NCBI RefSeq assembly: GCF_005049235.1
Contig: NZ_SUMD01000013.1
Span: 1-64,000 of the forward strand
Origin: Rhodococcus oryzae
GTDB taxonomy: Bacteria; Actinomycetota; Actinomycetes; Mycobacteriales; Mycobacteriaceae
DNA length: 64,000 nt
Direction of reading: 5' to 3'
In this document: positions 34,017 to 43,883 of the stretch, one piece after another
How the letters are laid out: each line of letters opens with the position of its first letter
How positions within the stretch are numbered: the stretch's first letter is position 1
The notes under the pieces: generated by a model
What the model saw: the letters and a program-made list of their open reading frames with translations, nothing else
Told to the model about the DNA's origin: nothing
Database searches by the model: none
Position numbers and translations under genes: made by a program

Positions 34017-35090
34017 GTGTCCAGGCATCGCGCACCCTTCCAATCCAGCCGCTTCGCCCCGCAGGAGCAGGCCGACGAGGCCTCAACGACGGTTTACTCG
34101 ATTTCCGCAGGTCACGCCGTAGAGCCTCGCTACGAGGCCCCGGTTGAACCCAGTAGATCGCGCTTCGAATACGCAGGCGACAACGAGACCACGCAGACTT
34201 ATTCGCATCGCGTGCCGGATCGTTACATCGGGTCCGCGAATCTCGGAACACCGCGCTCCACGAACTACCGCGCCGCCTCGCTCGACCAGCTCGACACCTC
34301 TTTCGATTCGGACCTCGCAGCTCCCGCTCGCCGCGGTGGAGCGCACCGGATCCCCACTCCCCCCACCGCCCTCAAGGGCCGCGCCGCAGTCATCGCGGTC
34401 GCCGCAGGCGCCGTCGTCGCCGCGGGCCAGGCAGGCCTGAGTGGCCCCAGCAGCACCGATACCGCCGAGCTCAATCTGGCCTCGGACGACAGCTCCACGG
34501 GCACCGCCGCCACCGCCGAGCCGCAGGCCGCCCAGTTCGCCGCCGACACGGCCGCGAACACGGGCTCCCAGGCTCCGCAGGTCCTCAACATCGCGGCCCC
34601 GACGGACCTCAGCCAGTTCTCGAACCTGCTCGCCAAGGGCCAGCGGTTCAGCGAGGAGCGTGCCGCCCGCGAGGCCGCCGCCCGTCGCCCCCTCTTCGTA
34701 CTGCCCGCCGTCGGCTCCTACACCTCCGGCTACGGCGCCCGGTGGGGCACGCTGCACGCAGGCGTCGACATCGCGAACGCCATCGGCACACCGATCTACG
34801 CGGTCGCCGACGGCGAGGTCATCGACTCCGGGCCCGCACAGGGCTTCGGCATGTGGGTACGGCTGCGGCACGCCGACGGCACCGTCACCGTCTACGGCCA
34901 CATCGACTCGTCCAACGTCTCGGTCGGCCAGAAGGTCATGGCGGGCGATCAGATCGCACGGATGGGCAACCGCGGCTTCTCCACCGGACCGCACCTGCAC
35001 TTCGAGGTGCACCTGGGCGGCGAGAACAAGATCGATCCGCTCCCCTGGCTCGCGACCCGCGGCATCAGCCTCGGCGTCGAGCGCGACTAG
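34017..35090 (+). CDS. M23-family peptidase (LytM-type), membrane-anchored
   Basis: A 357-residue peptidoglycan hydrolase candidate. A polar cytosolic part of about 110 residues is followed by one hydrophobic segment (GRAAVIAVAAGAVVAAG), a Ser/Thr/Ala linker and the M23 domain from about residue 225. Zinc ligands are visible in GTLHAGVDIAN (HxxxD) and GPHLHFEV (HxH), with a further His in VYGHIDSS. It should therefore be active. The GTG at 34017 has GGAAGG upstream; a TTG at 33975 is less likely. The orthologue in M. tuberculosis lies between sucC and uvrD1. The perfect CRP-type site upstream suggests cAMP control. Confidence 0.88.
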   Translation: MSRHRAPFQSSRFAPQEQADEASTTVYSISAGHAVEPRYEAPVEPSRSRFEYAGDNETTQTYSHRVPDRYIGSANLGTPRSTNYRAASLDQLDTSFDSDLAAPARRGGAHRIPTPPTALKGRAAVIAVAAGAVVAAGQAGLSGPSSTDTAELNLASDDSSTGTAATAEPQAAQFAADTAANTGSQAPQVLNIAAPTDLSQFSNLLAKGQRFSEERAAREAAARRPLFVLPAVGSYTSGYGARWGTLHAGVDIANAIGTPIYAVADGEVIDSGPAQGFGMWVRLRHADGTVTVYGHIDSSNVSVGQKVMAGDQIARMGNRGFSTGPHLHFEVHLGGENKIDPLPWLATRGISLGVERD

Positions 35091-35190
35091 GAACGACCCC
35101 CACCCCGGCATTCGACCGGCGGAACGGCGCTGCCTGCATTAGCCTTCGGTGCGCCAGACTCCGTTGACGTCTACGTAGCAAGGGGTTCGC

Positions 35191-35589
35191 GTGAACTACT
35201 TCCGAGGGTCCGTCGTCGCCGCCGCTCTCACCGGCGCAGTCTCGCTTGCACTGGCGCCCACCGCATCGGCCGCCGCCTATCAGATCACCGCCATGCCGCC
35301 GATCGGAACCGTGTACTCGGACAACCTGGTGACGCTCGCCATGGCCGTCAGCCCCGTCCCGGCCGGTGCGGACGCGACCACCCCGGTCCTGATCCACATC
35401 GCCGAACCGGACGGCGACGACCGGACCCTCACCGTCCCCCTGACCCTCGGCGGGGCGACAGTGGCCACCCGGGTCAACGAACCCGGACGGTACGTCGCGG
35501 TCTTCACCTTCGACGCGCCCGGCGGCGACCCGGCCACGACCACACTGCAGTTCGACGCCATCCCGTCGCCGTTGGGAAGTGCCTCCTAG
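35191..35589 (+). CDS. Secreted protein of unknown function (132 aa)
   Basis: A 132-residue secreted protein. The signal peptide ends TASA near residue 27. The mature part is beta-rich with no cysteines and looks like a small Ig-like or carbohydrate-binding sandwich (PVLIHIAEPDGDDRTLTVPL, then YVAVFTFDAPGG). The start is a GTG at 35191. It follows the M23 peptidase by 100 nt on the same strand and converges on uvrD1. No named family was recognised. Confidence 0.7.
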   Translation: MNYFRGSVVAAALTGAVSLALAPTASAAAYQITAMPPIGTVYSDNLVTLAMAVSPVPAGADATTPVLIHIAEPDGDDRTLTVPLTLGGATVATRVNEPGRYVAVFTFDAPGGDPATTTLQFDAIPSPLGSAS

Positions 35590-35595
35590 CGACAG

Positions 35596-38052
35596 CTAGA
35601 GCTTGACCATCGGAACGCCGCCGATGAGCATCAGACGCACCTTGCCCGCCGAGCCGAAGTCGACGGTGACCGTCGCCGTCGGCCCACTGCCCTTTGTCTC
35701 CAAAACCGTTCCGAGACCGTACTTGTCGTGGCTGACGCGATCGCCGACGGCGAGCACCAGGTGGTTGTTGCGAGCCCGCGCGGCACCGAAGCTCGGTGTC
35801 GCGTTGCCCGACCCGCCGTAGCCCTGACCGCCACCGAAGCCGCCGCCACCGCCGTAGCCCTGGCCGCCGCGGGGACGCCCGCCCCCGATCGCGCCACCGG
35901 CGCCGGTACCCGGATCCTCCCGCCGCCAGTGCAGCAGGTCGGACGGAATCTCCTGCAGGAATCGTGATTCCGGGTTGGTGATCGGCTGACCCCACGCCGA
36001 GCGCATGATCGCGCGGGTGAGGTACAGGCGATGCCGGGCCCTGGTGATGCCGACGTAGGCCAGCCTGCGTTCCTCGGACAGCTCCGCCGGGTCGCCGAGC
36101 GCCCGCATGTGCGGGAACTGGCCGTCCTCCCAGCCGGTCACGAAGACCACCGGGAATTCGAGGCCCTTCGCGGTGTGCAGGGTCATCAGGGTCACCACGC
36201 CGTCGCCGTTGTCGGGCAGCTGGTCGGAATCGGCCACCAGCGACACCCGCTCGAGGAAGGCGGCGAGCGAGCCCGGGTCCGGCTCGCCCTCGGTGGGGTC
36301 GAGATCGCCGTCGGCCGCGGCCGCGAGCGCGCCCTCGAGACTCTCGTCGATCTCAGTCTCCACGCCCGCGGCATTGCGCGCATCGGAGCTGAATTCCTGC
36401 GCCACGCTGACCAACTCGTTGAGGTTGTCCAGTCGCGCGCCGTCCTGCGGATCGCTGCTCGCCTCGAGCTCCGCCCGGTAGCGGGTCCGGTCGAGCACGG
36501 CCTCGACCACCTCGCCGATGTCGATCAGCCCGGTGTCGTCGGGCTGCAATGTCTCGCGGATGTCGTCCATCATCTCGAGGAACGCCGAGATCGCCTTCTG
36601 CGAGCGGGTGTTCAGCAGCGGCACCACACCGTCCGCCGCGTCCCGCAGCGCCTGCGCGAAGCCGATGCCGCGCTGCTCCGAGTGCACGGCCACGCAGGCC
36701 TCGGCGCGGTCGCCGATGCCGCGGCGCGGGGTGTTGAGGATCCGGCGCAGGCTGACGGTGTCGTCGGGGTTCTGCAGCACCCGCAGGTACGCGACCACGT
36801 CGCGAACCTCCTTGCGCTCGTAGAACCGGACGCCGCCGACCACCTTGTACGGCAGGCCGAGGCGGATGAAGATCTCCTCCAGCGCCCGCGACGAGTTGTT
36901 GGTGCGGTAGAACACCGCGACCTCACCGAACTTCGCGTCGCCCGCGTCCACCAGCTTGTCGATCTCGGAGGCGACGAAGTAGGCCTCATCGTGCTCGTTG
37001 TCGGCGACGTAGCCGGTGATCAGCTCGCCCTCGCCGGACTCGGTCCACAGCCGCTTCTCGCGCCTGCCGGTGTTGCGGGAGATCACCGCGTTCGCGGCCG
37101 ACAGGATGTTCTGGGTGGATCGGTAGTTCTGTTCGAGCAGGATGGTCCTGGCGTCGGGGTAGTCGCGCTCGAACTCCTCGATGTTGCGGATGGTGGCGCC
37201 GCGGAACGCATAGATCGACTGGTCCGCGTCGCCGACCACGCACAGCTCGGCGGGCGGGACCAGGGACCCGCTGTCCGCGATCCCTCCGACCAGCTCGCGC
37301 ACCAGCACGTACTGCGCGTGGTTGGTGTCCTGGTACTCGTCGACCAGCACGTGCCGGAACCGGCGCCGGTAGTACTCGGCCACCTGCGGAAAGTTCTGCA
37401 GCAGCGCGACGGTCTCGCCGATCAGGTCGTCGAAGTCCATCGCGTTGGCCGCGCGCAGTCGAGCCTGGTAGTGGCCGTATACCTTCGCGACCAGCCGGAC
37501 CAACTCGTTCGGATCCTTGTCGGCGTCGGCCGCGGCCCGCTCCGGGTCGATCAGCTCGTTCTTGAGGTTCGAGATGTGCGTGGCCAGCAGGCGCGCGGAG
37601 TACCGCTTCGCGTCGATCTCCAGGTCCTTCGAGATCATCGTCAGCAGCCGGCGCGAATCGTCCGCGTCGTAGATGGTGAAGTTCGAGTTCAGACCCGGCA
37701 GCAGCGCGGCCTGCATCCGCAGGATCCGCACGCAGCTCGAGTGGAAGGTCGAGACCCACATGTTGTTGGCCCGGGGCCCGACGAGATGCGCCACGCGCTC
37801 GCGCATCTCCGCGGCGGCCTTGTTGGTGAACGTGATCGCCAGGACCTGCCCGGGCGCGACGTCCCGCTCGGCGAGCAGATACGCGATCCGACGGGTCAGC
37901 ACGGCGGTCTTGCCCGAGCCCGCGCCCGCCACGATCAGCAGCGGCGAACCGGCGTGCACCACTGCCTCGCGCTGCTGCGGGTTGAGCCCCTCGAGGAGGG
38001 CCGCCGAAGGAGTGCGGGTACCCGCTTGAGCTGCTGCTGAGAAAGTGTTCAT
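35596..38052 (-). CDS. uvrD1: Superfamily 1 DNA helicase UvrD1/PcrA
   Basis: An 818-residue SF1A 3'-5' helicase for nucleotide excision repair and conflict resolution. Motifs in order: Walker A GAGSGKTAVLTRR (about 43-55), LAITFTNKAA (Ia), VDEYQDTN (II), GDADQSIYAFRGA (III), QNYRSTQNIL (IV), LMTLHTAKGLEFP (V) and VGITRARHRL (VI). The C terminus carries the PcrA tudor-like domain (DRVSHDKYGLGTV) that binds RNA polymerase. A Gly-rich linker precedes it. The start at 38052 is the standard one. Its place beside chorismate mutase matches mycobacteria. Confidence 0.97.
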   Translation of the reverse strand: MNTFSAAAQAGTRTPSAALLEGLNPQQREAVVHAGSPLLIVAGAGSGKTAVLTRRIAYLLAERDVAPGQVLAITFTNKAAAEMRERVAHLVGPRANNMWVSTFHSSCVRILRMQAALLPGLNSNFTIYDADDSRRLLTMISKDLEIDAKRYSARLLATHISNLKNELIDPERAAADADKDPNELVRLVAKVYGHYQARLRAANAMDFDDLIGETVALLQNFPQVAEYYRRRFRHVLVDEYQDTNHAQYVLVRELVGGIADSGSLVPPAELCVVGDADQSIYAFRGATIRNIEEFERDYPDARTILLEQNYRSTQNILSAANAVISRNTGRREKRLWTESGEGELITGYVADNEHDEAYFVASEIDKLVDAGDAKFGEVAVFYRTNNSSRALEEIFIRLGLPYKVVGGVRFYERKEVRDVVAYLRVLQNPDDTVSLRRILNTPRRGIGDRAEACVAVHSEQRGIGFAQALRDAADGVVPLLNTRSQKAISAFLEMMDDIRETLQPDDTGLIDIGEVVEAVLDRTRYRAELEASSDPQDGARLDNLNELVSVAQEFSSDARNAAGVETEIDESLEGALAAAADGDLDPTEGEPDPGSLAAFLERVSLVADSDQLPDNGDGVVTLMTLHTAKGLEFPVVFVTGWEDGQFPHMRALGDPAELSEERRLAYVGITRARHRLYLTRAIMRSAWGQPITNPESRFLQEIPSDLLHWRREDPGTGAGGAIGGGRPRGGQGYGGGGGFGGGQGYGGSGNATPSFGAARARNNHLVLAVGDRVSHDKYGLGTVLETKGSGPTATVTVDFGSAGKVRLMLIGGVPMVKL

Positions 38053-38179
38053 CGTCTGTCAACGCTACCGCCGCGCACCGACAGCGGCGCCCCCGGACCG
38101 GCCCGCGCCCCCGCCGATGGTCAGCCCCTCGTACCCGTGGCAAACTGTGATTCCTGATCTGACACGAGGAGAAATACAC

Positions 38180-38473
38180 ATGGGCGGCTCAGTTCCATCG
38201 GATGCCACCGACCCCGACCTCCCCACCAGCGAGGCCGAGATCGAGGAGCTCCGACTGGAGATCGACCGACTGGACGCCGAGATCCTCGCCGCGATCAAGC
38301 GCCGCAGCGAGGTCTCGCAGATCATCGGCCGCACCCGGATGGCCTCCGGCGGCCCCCGCCTCGTGCACAGCCGCGAGATGAAGGTTCTCGAGCGCTTCAG
38401 CGACCTCGGCCAGGAGGGTCACACCCTGGCGATGTTGCTGCTGCGCCTCGGCCGCGGCCGGCTCGGCCAGTAG
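38180..38473 (+). CDS. Chorismate mutase, AroQ type
   Basis: A 97-residue all-helical chorismate mutase, converting chorismate to prephenate for Phe and Tyr. Catalytic positions lie in ELRLEIDRLDAEILAAIKRR and GRTRMASGG, with LVHSREMKVLERF in helix 2. The ATG at 38180 has GAGGAG upstream and gives the short, mycobacterial-type enzyme; in those bacteria it needs the DAHP synthase for full activity. It is divergent from uvrD1, as in M. tuberculosis. A 13-bp sequence from its 3' end is repeated just after the stop (38485-38497). Confidence 0.93.
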   Translation: MGGSVPSDATDPDLPTSEAEIEELRLEIDRLDAEILAAIKRRSEVSQIIGRTRMASGGPRLVHSREMKVLERFSDLGQEGHTLAMLLLRLGRGRLGQ

Positions 38474-38512
38474 AACACCAGCCGGCTCGGCCAGGCCGAC
38501 CGGAGCCCGCCG

Positions 38513-39964
38513 CTACTGCAGCGCGATGTACTTGGTCTCCAGGTACTCCTCGATGCCCTCGCTGCCGCCCTCGCGTCCGAACCCGGAGGACTTGACGCCC
38601 CCGAACGGCGCGGCGGCGTCGGAGATCACGCCCCTGTTCACGCCGACCATCCCGGTCTCGAGTGCCTCTGCCACCCGCAGCGCCCGATCCAGGCTCTGCG
38701 TGTAGATGTAGGCGGCCAGTCCGTATTCGGTGTCGTTGGCGGCGGCGATGCCCTCCTCCTCGGTGTCGAACCCGGCGATCGCGGCGACCGGACCGAACAC
38801 CTCCTCGCGCAGGATGCGGGCCTCCACGGGCACGTCAGCCAGCACCGTCGCCGGGTAGAAGTAGCCCGGCCCGCCCGGTGCCTGGCCGCCGAGTCGCACC
38901 TGCGCCCCCACCGCGACCGCGTCCCGCACCAGCTCGCTGACGGTCTCGAGCTGGGCGGGGTTGATCAGGGGTCCGAGCTTCGAATCCGGGTCGGTGCCCG
39001 GCCCGAGGGTCATCGACCGCATCCGCTCGGTCAGCTTGGCACTGAACTCATCGCGGACCGAGTTCTGCACGTGGAACCGGTTCGCCGCGGTGCAGGCCTC
39101 GCCGCCGTTGCGCAGCTTGGCCAGCATCGCCCCGTCCACCGCGGCGTCCAGATCGGCGTCGTCGAACACGACGAAGGGCGCGTTCCCGCCGAGCTCCATC
39201 GAGGTGCGCAGCAGCCCCTTCGCGGACTGCTCGATCAGTTTGCGCCCGACTCCGGTTGACCCGGTGAAGGTGAGCTTGCGCAGCCGCGGGTCGTCGATCA
39301 GCGGCGCCGTCAGCGCGCCCGCGTTCGAGGTCGGCAGCACCGAGAGGACGCCGTCGGGCAGCCCGGCGTCGGCGATGAGCTGTCCGAGCAACAGCATGGT
39401 CAGCGGCGTCTCGGCGGCGGGCTTGACGATCATCGTGCAGCCTGCAGCGAGGGCGGGCCCGATCTTGCGGGTCCCCATCGCCAGCGGGAAGTTCCACGGG
39501 GTGATCGCCAGGCACGGCCCGACCGGGGCCTTGCCGACCAGGATCCGGCCGGTGCCCGCGGGCGCGTGGGTGTAGCGGCCCGCGATCCGCACCGCCTCCT
39601 CGCTGAACCAACGGAAGAACTCGGCGCCGTAGGCCACCTCGCCCTTGCTCTCGGCCAGCACCTTGCCCATCTCCAGCGTCATCAGCAGGGCGAAGTCGTC
39701 GGCGCGGGCGGTGATCGCCTCGAACACGGCCCGCAGGATCTCGCCGCGCTTGCGCGCCGGGGTGGCCGCCCACTCGCGCTGGGCGGCAGCCGCCGCATCG
39801 AGCGCCAGCAGGCCGTCGGCGGGGCCTGCGTCCGCGACCTCGGCGAGGGGCTCGCCGGTCGCGGGGTTGACCACCGTGAACGTCGCGCCGCCTGCCGCGT
39901 CCACCTGTTTGCCGCCGATCCAGAGCTTGGTCGGGATCGACTCGATCAGAGTTCGCTCGTCCAT
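38513..39964 (-). CDS. NAD(P)-dependent aldehyde dehydrogenase (succinic semialdehyde type)
   Basis: A 483-residue aldehyde dehydrogenase. It shows NAD-binding TPWNFPLAM, FTGSTGVGRKL, catalytic Glu257 in MELGGNAPF and catalytic Cys291 in GGEACTAANR. The closest group by eye is GabD-like succinic semialdehyde dehydrogenase, which sends GABA carbon into succinate. The ATG at 39964 is the proper start; further upstream lies repeat E. The gene is divergent from pgi and stands alone. Confidence 0.93.
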   Translation of the reverse strand: MDERTLIESIPTKLWIGGKQVDAAGGATFTVVNPATGEPLAEVADAGPADGLLALDAAAAAQREWAATPARKRGEILRAVFEAITARADDFALLMTLEMGKVLAESKGEVAYGAEFFRWFSEEAVRIAGRYTHAPAGTGRILVGKAPVGPCLAITPWNFPLAMGTRKIGPALAAGCTMIVKPAAETPLTMLLLGQLIADAGLPDGVLSVLPTSNAGALTAPLIDDPRLRKLTFTGSTGVGRKLIEQSAKGLLRTSMELGGNAPFVVFDDADLDAAVDGAMLAKLRNGGEACTAANRFHVQNSVRDEFSAKLTERMRSMTLGPGTDPDSKLGPLINPAQLETVSELVRDAVAVGAQVRLGGQAPGGPGYFYPATVLADVPVEARILREEVFGPVAAIAGFDTEEEGIAAANDTEYGLAAYIYTQSLDRALRVAEALETGMVGVNRGVISDAAAPFGGVKSSGFGREGGSEGIEEYLETKYIALQ

Positions 39965-40004
39965 GGCTCCATACTGCCCGCCCGCGCGCGTATTGGAAGG
40001 CCCC

Positions 40005-40065
40005 GTCGAGTGTGCAGGTCCCGTCGCGTCGGCCGAGTGGTCCCGCCCGTAGGTGCACACTCGGC
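40005..40065 (+). repeat. 61-bp palindromic repeat, copy E
   Basis: Ends GTCGAGTGTGCAG and GTGCACACTCGGC; length 61 bp. It lies between the divergent aldehyde dehydrogenase and pgi genes, 40 nt from the former start codon. Its right end is like copy D. Confidence 0.85.
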
Positions 40066-40148
40066 GAACCGCCGGACACGATCGATCAAGGAGCACCCGC
40101 ACCGGGAAGCGCTGAGCGCCGCCGGTTCTCCCCCACTAGTCTCGACGT

Positions 40149-41798
<1,650 letters not shown>

Positions 41799-41813
41799 GT
41801 TCCCCCGGCCCGC

Positions 41814-42623
41814 CTAGGCGACGTGACCGTGGGGCAGCAGGTGCGTCCACGCGTCGGTGATGCGCACCGCGCCCCGTCGGTACGCGACGCGGGCGGCGAG
41901 TTCGTTCTCGTCGAGCCAGCGCAGCGCTGCCACTCCCCGGCTCACGGCGGCGGCCGCCGCCGCATAGGCCCAGAGACTGTCCTCGGTGATCACGGTGACA
42001 CCGTCCAGTCCGCCGTCGGCATCCCACTCCTCCAGGACCGCGGGACGCGCTGAGGACAGCGCCTTCCCCGTGAGCACCTCGATCGGCGCACCCGCCCCGA
42101 TCTCCACCTGCCAGCCCCCGATCGGGCAGTGCCCTGCGGTCGAGATGGTGTCACCGATCCGGACCAGGACACCGCATTCGAGGGTGCCCGCCGCGGTTTG
42201 GGCCACCCGATCCGCGATGCCCGCCTTCGCGGTGCCGGTGATGTCGAGGTAGACCCCGAACGGGGCGAAAACCGTGTCGCCGTCCAGGCGAATGTCCTCG
42301 AACGTGCTTTCGGGATGAATGGGAGGCACCCGGCGCGGGTCCGCCGCGTCACGGGAGAGCGGGTCGACGGCGCCCCCGGTCATCCGGGCCGCCCACAGCG
42401 CCGCGCGGATCAGCGCGGTGAGGCGTCGGCTGATCTTGACCGGCATGCCCTGGGAGAGGTTGACGGCGTGGATCTCGGCATCGCCGCGGGTGAGGTCGCA
42501 GGCCGCGCGGACCTCGGCGAGCGTGGCGGCGGCGATGTCGGCCGCAGCGCCGAGCGCGGCCCCCTCGGTCACCTGGATTTCCACCTCGCTACCCCAGGTG
42601 TGCCACTGCATGCTCGGAACCAT
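41814..42623 (-). CDS. ApbE-like (FAD:protein FMN transferase) protein, divergent
   Basis: A 269-residue protein of the ApbE fold. ApbE enzymes attach FMN to proteins. The order is TWGSEVEIQV, FxIN-type DAEIHAVNLSQ, then DITGTAKAGIADRVAQ and IRIGDTISTAGHCP. The conserved DLGGIAKG is altered to DITGTAKAG, so activity may differ from standard ApbE. The ATG at 42623 is used; an ATG four codons later is also possible. It is divergent from the AurF-FprB pair, so it could modify a redox partner, but that link is only positional. Confidence 0.8.
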   Translation of the reverse strand: MVPSMQWHTWGSEVEIQVTEGAALGAAADIAAATLAEVRAACDLTRGDAEIHAVNLSQGMPVKISRRLTALIRAALWAARMTGGAVDPLSRDAADPRRVPPIHPESTFEDIRLDGDTVFAPFGVYLDITGTAKAGIADRVAQTAAGTLECGVLVRIGDTISTAGHCPIGGWQVEIGAGAPIEVLTGKALSSARPAVLEEWDADGGLDGVTVITEDSLWAYAAAAAAVSRGVAALRWLDENELAARVAYRRGAVRITDAWTHLLPHGHVA

Positions 42624-42867
42624 GATGGTGCTCCACGGATGGGCCGCCGATGTGGCGGGTCTGCTGAAACCAGTATGCGCCAGGTTTCTGAGCTGGGACT
42701 GAGCGATCTTTCCTGCCGCCGCGATCGAATTGCCCGAAGGCCTGGATTTGCATGCGACTCACGGTTACAGTTACCTGAACATCGAGACACCGCGGCCGGA
42801 ACGCCGCACCGAAGAGACGATGCCGTGCGCGATCGCCTCAGCAACGACAGCGACAGCGGGAGTAGCC

Positions 42868-43854
42868 ATGACACTGACGACAGCGACCGATCGATCCGAT
42901 CAGGCCCGGTACGACGAGTCCCTGACGATGCTGTCGGAAGCCTCGGTGCACAAGCACTTCGATCCCTTCGAGGACATCGACTGGGATTCCCCCGAGTTCG
43001 CGGTGATCCCGAACGATCCCCGGTGGGTCCTCCAGAAGGAGAGCGATCCCCTCGGCAGCCATCCGTGGTACCAGGCGCTGCCCCTGGAGAAGCAGATCGA
43101 GATCGGCATGTGGCGGCAGGCCAATGTCGCCAAGGTCGGCCTGCAGTTCGAGAACATCCTGATCCGCGGGATGATGCAGTACGTGTTCTCGCTGGAGAAC
43201 GGCTCCCCCGAGGCGCGCTACTGCACCCACGAGACCATCGAGGAGTGCAACCACACCCTGATGTTCCAGGAGATGGTCAACCGGATCGGCAAGGACACCC
43301 CCGGCATGGGTCCGCTGATGCGCTTCGTCTCGCCGTTCCTCCCGCTGGCCGGCTCGACGCTGCCGGTGATCTTCTTCATGGGCGTCCTCGCGGGCGAGGA
43401 GCCGATCGATCACATCCAGAAGGCCGTGCTGCGTGAGGACGGCGTCATCCACCCGATCATGAAGGGCGTCATGGCGATTCACGTCGCCGAGGAGGCCAGG
43501 CACATCTCCTTCGCGCACCAGTTCCTGCGTCGGCGCGTCCCGAAGATGTCCAAGGTGGGGCGGTTCTTCGCCTCGCTCGCTATGCCGATCATCATGCGCA
43601 TCCTGTGCGACGTCATCGTCATTCCGCCGAAGCAGTTCTGGCGCGAGTTCGACATCCCGAAGCAGGTCAAGAAGGACCTGTTCTGGGGCACCCCCGAGGC
43701 GCGCCAGACCCTGCGTGACTACTTCGCGGACGTGCGGATGCTGGCCACCGACAGCGGTCTGATGAACCCCGCGTCGCGCCTGGTCTGGAAGGGCCTGAAG
43801 ATCGACGGCAAGAGCTCGCGCTACCGCAGCGAGCCGGTCCGCAGCGCCGCCTGA
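42868..43854 (+). CDS. AurF-family diiron N-oxygenase
   Basis: A 328-residue diiron protein of the AurF type, which oxidises arylamines or related substrates using O2. Iron ligands are likely in LQFENILIRG, THETIEECNHTLMFQ and HVAEEARHISFAHQF (ExxRH). Two hydrophobic helices near residues 160-180 are typical. The ATG at 42868 with GGGAG upstream is chosen over earlier in-frame starts. It is followed 29 nt later by a ferredoxin-FprB reductase, an arrangement in which the reductase supplies electrons. A second, diverged member lies at 57809. The native substrate is unknown. Confidence 0.88.
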   Translation: MTLTTATDRSDQARYDESLTMLSEASVHKHFDPFEDIDWDSPEFAVIPNDPRWVLQKESDPLGSHPWYQALPLEKQIEIGMWRQANVAKVGLQFENILIRGMMQYVFSLENGSPEARYCTHETIEECNHTLMFQEMVNRIGKDTPGMGPLMRFVSPFLPLAGSTLPVIFFMGVLAGEEPIDHIQKAVLREDGVIHPIMKGVMAIHVAEEARHISFAHQFLRRRVPKMSKVGRFFASLAMPIIMRILCDVIVIPPKQFWREFDIPKQVKKDLFWGTPEARQTLRDYFADVRMLATDSGLMNPASRLVWKGLKIDGKSSRYRSEPVRSAA

Positions 43855-43883
43855 CCAGACCCCCAGATCGGAAGCTGTTCGCA

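Noticed and set aside
36031-38040. Long open frame (669 codons) on the plus strand
   Set aside because: It is antisense to uvrD1, which has all helicase motifs in order; the product is His/Arg-rich noise.
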